The position numbers and the translations under genes are program-made. The notes below the pieces were generated by a model. It worked only from the letters and a program-made list of their open reading frames with translations, made no database searches and was not told the DNA's origin. A DNA stretch of 17,796 nt, from positions 1 through 17,796 of the forward strand of contig CAUBRZ010000025.1 in NCBI GenBank assembly GCA_958438515.1, read 5' to 3'. Numbering within the stretch: position 1 is the stretch's first letter; the number at the start of each line of letters is the position of its first letter. Of this stretch, positions 15,011 to 17,796 are shown one piece after another. This stretch comes from an uncultured Clostridium sp. GTDB lineage: Bacteria > Bacillota > Clostridia > TANB77 > CAG-508.

Positions 15011-16816
15011 CTGTGCTTTCACTTCTATTTCTAGGTTATTATTTTCCGTAATCTCTGTATGTTTTTCTAATGTAGTTGAATATATCTCATTTTGTAAATT
15101 CTCCACTTTTAATCTTAAGTTGCTATTATTTTTTTCTGGTTGATCTTGTTTTATTATTACTGGTATATTACCATAATAATATTTTACTGCCGTATACCCA
15201 TTTGTATATGTATAACTAATATTAGAATTAGTACTTTGTATATCCTTTTTTAATATAATTGTTGCTGGTATTAAAATATCTGTTCCTTGTATCATTTGAT
15301 TTTCGAAATAACTTAATTGTTGTCCTTCTAATTCTATTTTTATCTTCTTTATTCCATCTTGTTCTTTAATTTCTGCATTTTTTATCCTTAAGTTATTTTC
15401 ATATAACAATGAAACATTACCTAATATTACCTTTTCTACCTCATTTGGTAATGTTATTTCTATCGTTGGATTTTTAAATAAATTATATTTATTCTCATTT
15501 GAAACTAATGTTGCAGTTAGTATTACATCATTTTGCATTCTATTTGTTAATTCTTGTTTATCTATTTTTAAATCTACTTTCGTTTCTGCTTCATTTATTT
15601 CTACTTCATTTGTTCCTTCATAATTTATTACTTCTGTTTTGCTTTCTTTTTCTTCTCCTGTTTGCTCATCTTTTTTGTTTTCTTTATTTATTGATGTTAC
15701 TTTATATTTTGTCCTTATTTTATTTACTTCTGTATTTGTTAGTGTTTCTTTTATTTGTTTTGTATTCTCTATTTCTAAAGTCCCTATCTTTTTACCCTTA
15801 CTTGTTTTTATTTGTAGGTTTCTTTCTTCATTTTCATATGTTATTTCTATTGTTCCATCTTCTTTACTTTGTGTATTTTTATCTACTCTTGTAATTACTG
15901 TTCCATCTTCTCTTTCTATCTCTAAATATCCTTCTTCTCCTAAGTATTCTATAACGTCATTTTTATTTATCTTTGTTTTACTAAAATATATATCTTGTGT
16001 ATCTAATTCTTCTCCTTTTTCATTTACTAACTTATCTTCTAGTTTTATTATTGTTTCATTTGATATATCTTCTTTACTTATATTTATTCCTAGTTTTTCT
16101 TGATACTCAGTTTTATATTTTGTTCCATTTTCTTTGTTTGATTTTATATATCCATTATATATTTTCCCTGTTTCCTGATTTACACATATTAATCCCAATA
16201 TATTTTTTGTCACTGTAAATATACCTGTTTGTGCATTTTCTGTGCTTATCTCTTTATTGCTTCCATCATTTAGTGTTACTTTCATTTTTGCTTCTATTTC
16301 TATTTTTCTCTCTTTTTCATCACTTGTATAAGCCTTTTCTCCATAGCTACAAATCAAACTATATTCATCTAATTTATTTAATGCTACTATCTTTGCCTTT
16401 CCTGTCTCTTTATCATAACTTGACTCATATGTTTTTATTGCTTCATTTCCATTATTTCCTTTTGAGATTATATCTACTTTATTAGGGTATTCTTCTTCTA
16501 TTTTTGGTAATTGAATTTCTACTTCTGACTTACTTATTTCTTTCTTATCTGCATCCTCTTTATATTCAATTCCCGTCTTTAAACCTACTTGTAGTAATAA
16601 TTCTTTATTATTTTGTATCTCATAATTTATATATTTTTCTAGTCCTATTTCTACTTTTGGTTCTATTTCTTTCTCATCATTTTGATTATTTTCTATTCCT
16701 TCTACTGCATTAGAAATAATCATTAATAATGAACTATTTACCATCATTAATGCTAAGACTATAATTACAATTAATTTTTTTATAATTTTTCTAATAGTGA
16801 TGTTTTTATTTATCAC
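14999..16816 (-). CDS. Giant multidomain cell-surface protein 2, N-terminal fragment (truncated by frameshift)
   Basis: This encodes 605 residues from a GTG start at 16816, supported by GGGGGAG (16823-16829) 6 nt upstream. Residues 1-37 are a signal peptide (NKNITIRKIIKK, long hydrophobic core, likely cleavage after SNA). Residues 15-539 are nearly identical to residues 8-532 of giant protein 1: a Lys/Glu-rich, probably beta-structured region that I cannot assign to a family. The last 60 or so residues diverge and end at TAA because of an extra C near 15007. If translated as is, the product is a secreted fragment with no membrane or wall anchor. An intact gene would continue through 7417 to give 3132 residues. 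Whether this is a pseudogene, a sequence error or a recoded gene cannot be told here. Confidence 0.85.
   Translation of the reverse strand: MINKNITIRKIIKKLIVIIVLALMMVNSSLLMIISNAVEGIENNQNDEKEIEPKVEIGLEKYINYEIQNNKELLLQVGLKTGIEYKEDADKKEISKSEVEIQLPKIEEEYPNKVDIISKGNNGNEAIKTYESSYDKETGKAKIVALNKLDEYSLICSYGEKAYTSDEKERKIEIEAKMKVTLNDGSNKEISTENAQTGIFTVTKNILGLICVNQETGKIYNGYIKSNKENGTKYKTEYQEKLGINISKEDISNETIIKLEDKLVNEKGEELDTQDIYFSKTKINKNDVIEYLGEEGYLEIEREDGTVITRVDKNTQSKEDGTIEITYENEERNLQIKTSKGKKIGTLEIENTKQIKETLTNTEVNKIRTKYKVTSINKENKKDEQTGEEKESKTEVINYEGTNEVEINEAETKVDLKIDKQELTNRMQNDVILTATLVSNENKYNLFKNPTIEITLPNEVEKVILGNVSLLYENNLRIKNAEIKEQDGIKKIKIELEGQQLSYFENQMIQGTDILIPATIILKKDIQSTNSNISYTYTNGYTAVKYYYGNIPVIIKQDQPEKNNSNLRLKVENLQNEIYSTTLEKHTEITENNNLEIEVKAQVRK
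15201..16774 (-). repeat. 1574-bp near-identical direct repeat, copy B (N-terminal domain of giant gene 2)
   Basis: This is the partner of 5037-6610, in the same orientation at an offset of 10164. It covers all but the first 14 residues of the shared N-terminal domain. The frameshift at about 15007 lies 200 bp outside it, in the diverged part. Confidence 0.95.
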
Positions 16817-16822
16817 TTATTT

Positions 16823-16829
16823 CTCCCCC
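16823..16829 (-). promoter_or_regulatory. Ribosome binding site that selects the GTG start of giant gene 2
   Basis: GGGGGAG lies 6 nt before GTG at 16816. No in-frame ATG with a comparable site lies nearby, and this start yields a complete signal peptide seven residues longer than that of giant protein 1. Confidence 0.75.
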
Positions 16830-16863
16830 TTTTATAGCTAGATATATATAATTAATTTATTTT

Positions 16864-16892
16864 ATTTTACTTAACTCGAACTTTTTATGCAA
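16864..16892 (-). promoter_or_regulatory. Sigma-A-like promoter of giant gene 2
   Basis: The -35 TTGCAT (16892-16887) and -10 TAAAAT (16869-16864) are 17 nt apart. The -35 is weak, which fits a need for an activator. It aligns with the giant gene 1 promoter. Confidence 0.6.
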
Positions 16893-16923
16893 CATAGCAT
16901 TTTTTTATATTACATACTTTTTG

Positions 16924-16943
16924 TTATATCCTATTAGGGAAAG
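16924..16943. promoter_or_regulatory. Conserved CCTAYTAGGGAA box upstream of giant gene 2 promoter
   Basis: The core CCTATTAGGGAAAG, preceded by TTATAT, begins 32 nt upstream of the outer end of the -35, exactly as in module 1 (6733-6752). Conservation within drifting flanks supports a regulator-binding site. Confidence 0.6.
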
Positions 16944-16951
16944 TCACTATA

Positions 16952-16966
16952 TGGAATTTAATTCCA
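16952..16966. repeat. 15-bp palindrome beside the conserved box
   Basis: TGGAATT-T-AATTCCA begins 9 bp past the box, occupying the place of TTTTAGCTAAAA in module 1. The sequences differ although both are palindromic, so any role would be module-specific. Confidence 0.4.
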
Positions 16967-17144
16967 AAAATTTAATATTTGATTACATTTTTATTACATT
17001 TTAGTTTTGTGTATTAATATTCTTATAATAGAAAGTATTTTTATAAATATTTGATATTTATATAGGAAAATTGTAAATCTGTATACTCGTAAATTTTTTT
17101 TAACATTTAGCATATCTTCTCTTTTCTTTTGTAATATTTTGTAT

Positions 17145-17150
17145 TATATT
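17145..17150 (+). promoter_or_regulatory. Possible -10 of small gene 2
   Basis: TATATT followed by AGAAAA matches the small gene 1 region (TATATTAGATAA). No convincing -35 is seen. The distance to the start codon is about 43 nt, against about 46 in module 1. Confidence 0.35.
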
Positions 17151-17193
17151 AGAAAAGCATGATAAATATTAAATAGAAAAAGGAGAGATACTT

Positions 17194-17562
17194 ATGAACG
17201 AAAAAAAACGGCAAACAAAAATGATCAAATCCTTAGATGCAGTTATTGAACAGCAAAAAGACTGTTTAGAATATTTACTTTTATCTAAGAATTCGATCGA
17301 ATTCAAAAACGATCCTTATATTCCAAATAATAAGGACAAATACCGTAGTTTAGCCTCATTATCCATGTCCATCTCTGAGTTACTAATTAGTATGGAAGAT
17401 ATTTTAGCAATTAGAGATGCCTTGGAAAAAGAAAAAACTATAGCAAATATTCGTGGTTCAAGAGAGAACAGAGGTAAGATGCTTAAAATTACTTCTGATT
17501 ATCTTAAAAATATAGGTTTAAACTATACTCTTACTAAAGATGGCATATTAAAGTTCATATGA
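17194..17562 (+). CDS. Small conserved hypothetical protein of the giant-protein module, copy 2
   Basis: A 122-residue protein from ATG after AGGAGA (17181-17186). No known family is recognised. It aligns end to end with the 6993-7355 product (about 64% identity), with one residue inserted near the N-terminus and one before the C-terminal GILKFI. IEFKNDPYIPN, SMEDxLAIR, ITSDYL and GILKFI are unchanged, while the stretch after LAIR (ALEKEKTIAN versus SLINKESEVS) is the most variable. It has no signal peptide or membrane segment, so it probably acts in the cytoplasm. It is divergent from giant gene 2 and convergent with the partial gene at 17687. Its retention next to a giant gene in both modules argues for a shared function with that gene, but none can be named. 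Confidence 0.9.
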   Translation: MNEKKRQTKMIKSLDAVIEQQKDCLEYLLLSKNSIEFKNDPYIPNNKDKYRSLASLSMSISELLISMEDILAIRDALEKEKTIANIRGSRENRGKMLKITSDYLKNIGLNYTLTKDGILKFI

Positions 17563-17569
17563 ACTCCTA

Positions 17570-17609
17570 CAAGACCTTCAAAATAATTTTGAAGGTCTTG
17601 TTTCTATTT
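17570..17609 (+). terminator. Rho-independent terminator of small gene 2
   Basis: A perfect 14-bp stem (17570-17583 with 17587-17600), a 3-nt TAA loop and a broken T run (TTTCTATTT) follow the stop codon by 7 bases. The stem sequence is unrelated to the module 1 terminator although the position is equivalent. Confidence 0.9.
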
Positions 17610-17625
17610 AGTAACAACTTTAATA

Positions 17626-17658
17626 AAAAAGGAAGAATTTCTTAGATTCTTCCTTTTT
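17626..17658 (-). terminator. Terminator for the minus-strand partial gene (probably bidirectional)
   Basis: AAAAAGGAAGAAT pairs with its complement ending at 17658 (13 bp, 7-nt loop). Read on the minus strand, GC-containing pairs are followed by six T, as expected for the convergent gene ending at 17687. The plus-strand reading also ends in five T. Confidence 0.8.
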
Positions 17659-17686
17659 AGTATTACTACTTATTTATAAAATATAA

Positions 17687-17796
17687 TTACTTATTGTCTT
17701 TATTTTCTCCTAGTGCTTTTTTTCTAATTAGTACTACACCCGTAGCTAAAATTACTAATGCTACAACTCCTATTGATATTGGAATAATAATTGATT
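17687..17796 (-). CDS. C-terminus of a third membrane- or wall-anchored protein (partial)
   Basis: Thirty-six codons are visible, ending with TAA at 17687-17689. They encode a hydrophobic helix (IIIPISIGVVALVILATGVV) followed by a basic-rich tail (LIRKKALGENKDNK). This matches the end of giant protein 2 (helix, then INKKCLRKDHK) in layout though not in sequence. It occupies the place where a third giant gene is expected: minus strand, convergent with a small module gene. I infer giant gene 3, but any C-terminally anchored surface protein would fit what is visible; a sorting motif would lie just outside the window. Confidence 0.75.
   Translation of the reverse strand, partial: SIIIPISIGVVALVILATGVVLIRKKALGENKDNK

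Larger units (their letters stand above)
16817..17193. other. Divergent intergenic region between giant gene 2 and small gene 2
   Basis: These 377 bases hold no gene. They contain the giant gene RBS and promoter, the conserved box (16924-16943), a palindrome (16952-16966), AT-rich sequence in which I see nothing further (about 16970-17130), and the small gene's likely -10 and RBS. The layout copies 6632-6992. Confidence 0.85.

Noticed and set aside
1..17796. Transposase, integrase, tRNA, rRNA or attachment sites explaining the duplication
   Set aside because: No such gene or RNA is recognisable, and the 1.57-kb repeat encodes only surface-protein sequence without terminal inverted repeats.

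Overview
The window comes from a very AT-rich, low-GC Gram-positive genome, most likely a clostridial or related uncultured Bacillota lineage. The evidence is GGGAGG/GGGGGAG-type ribosome binding sites, sigma-A-like promoters, strong rho-independent hairpins, and giant secreted proteins built from SdrD_B, DUF11-like and SpaA/Cna-B-like domains. Genus and species cannot be assigned from this sequence.

The window is a tandem array of one two-gene module. Each module has a giant surface protein on the minus strand and, divergent from it, a small gene of about 120 codons on the plus strand; the next giant gene converges on the small gene. Module 1: giant gene 1 (1-6631, C-terminus outside the window) and small gene 1 (6993-7355). 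Module 2: giant gene 2 (7417-16816, split by one frameshift near 15007) and small gene 2 (17194-17562). The last 110 bases hold the C-terminus of another minus-strand membrane-anchored protein, probably module 3. Equivalent points in modules 1 and 2 lie about 10.2 kb apart.

The giant proteins start with a signal peptide and a domain almost identical between copies. DUF11-like repeats, a charged or Pro-Asp linker, an SdrD_B-like domain and another DUF11-like domain follow. In the middle is a transmembrane helix followed at once by a second hydrophobic segment that looks like a signal peptide. A second extracellular half follows, with a Cys-containing segment, SpaA/Cna-B-like domains, a helical insert and more SdrD_B-like domains. 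Giant 2 ends in a sortase-like tail (TGPTGE, hydrophobic helix, basic end). The layout suggests a fibrous cell-surface adhesin or stalk crossing the membrane twice in its middle, or a polyprotein of two surface proteins.

Bases 5037-6610 and 15201-16774 (1574 bp, encoding nearly the whole shared N-terminal region) are almost identical, while the rest of the two giant genes has diverged widely; this points to recent gene conversion or recombination. The two divergent intergenic regions have diverged too, but both keep a sigma-A-like promoter for the giant gene and a CCTAYTAGGGAA box at exactly the same distance upstream of its -35 element. The small proteins are about 64% identical to each other, have no recognisable domain, and are candidate partners or regulators of the giant proteins.
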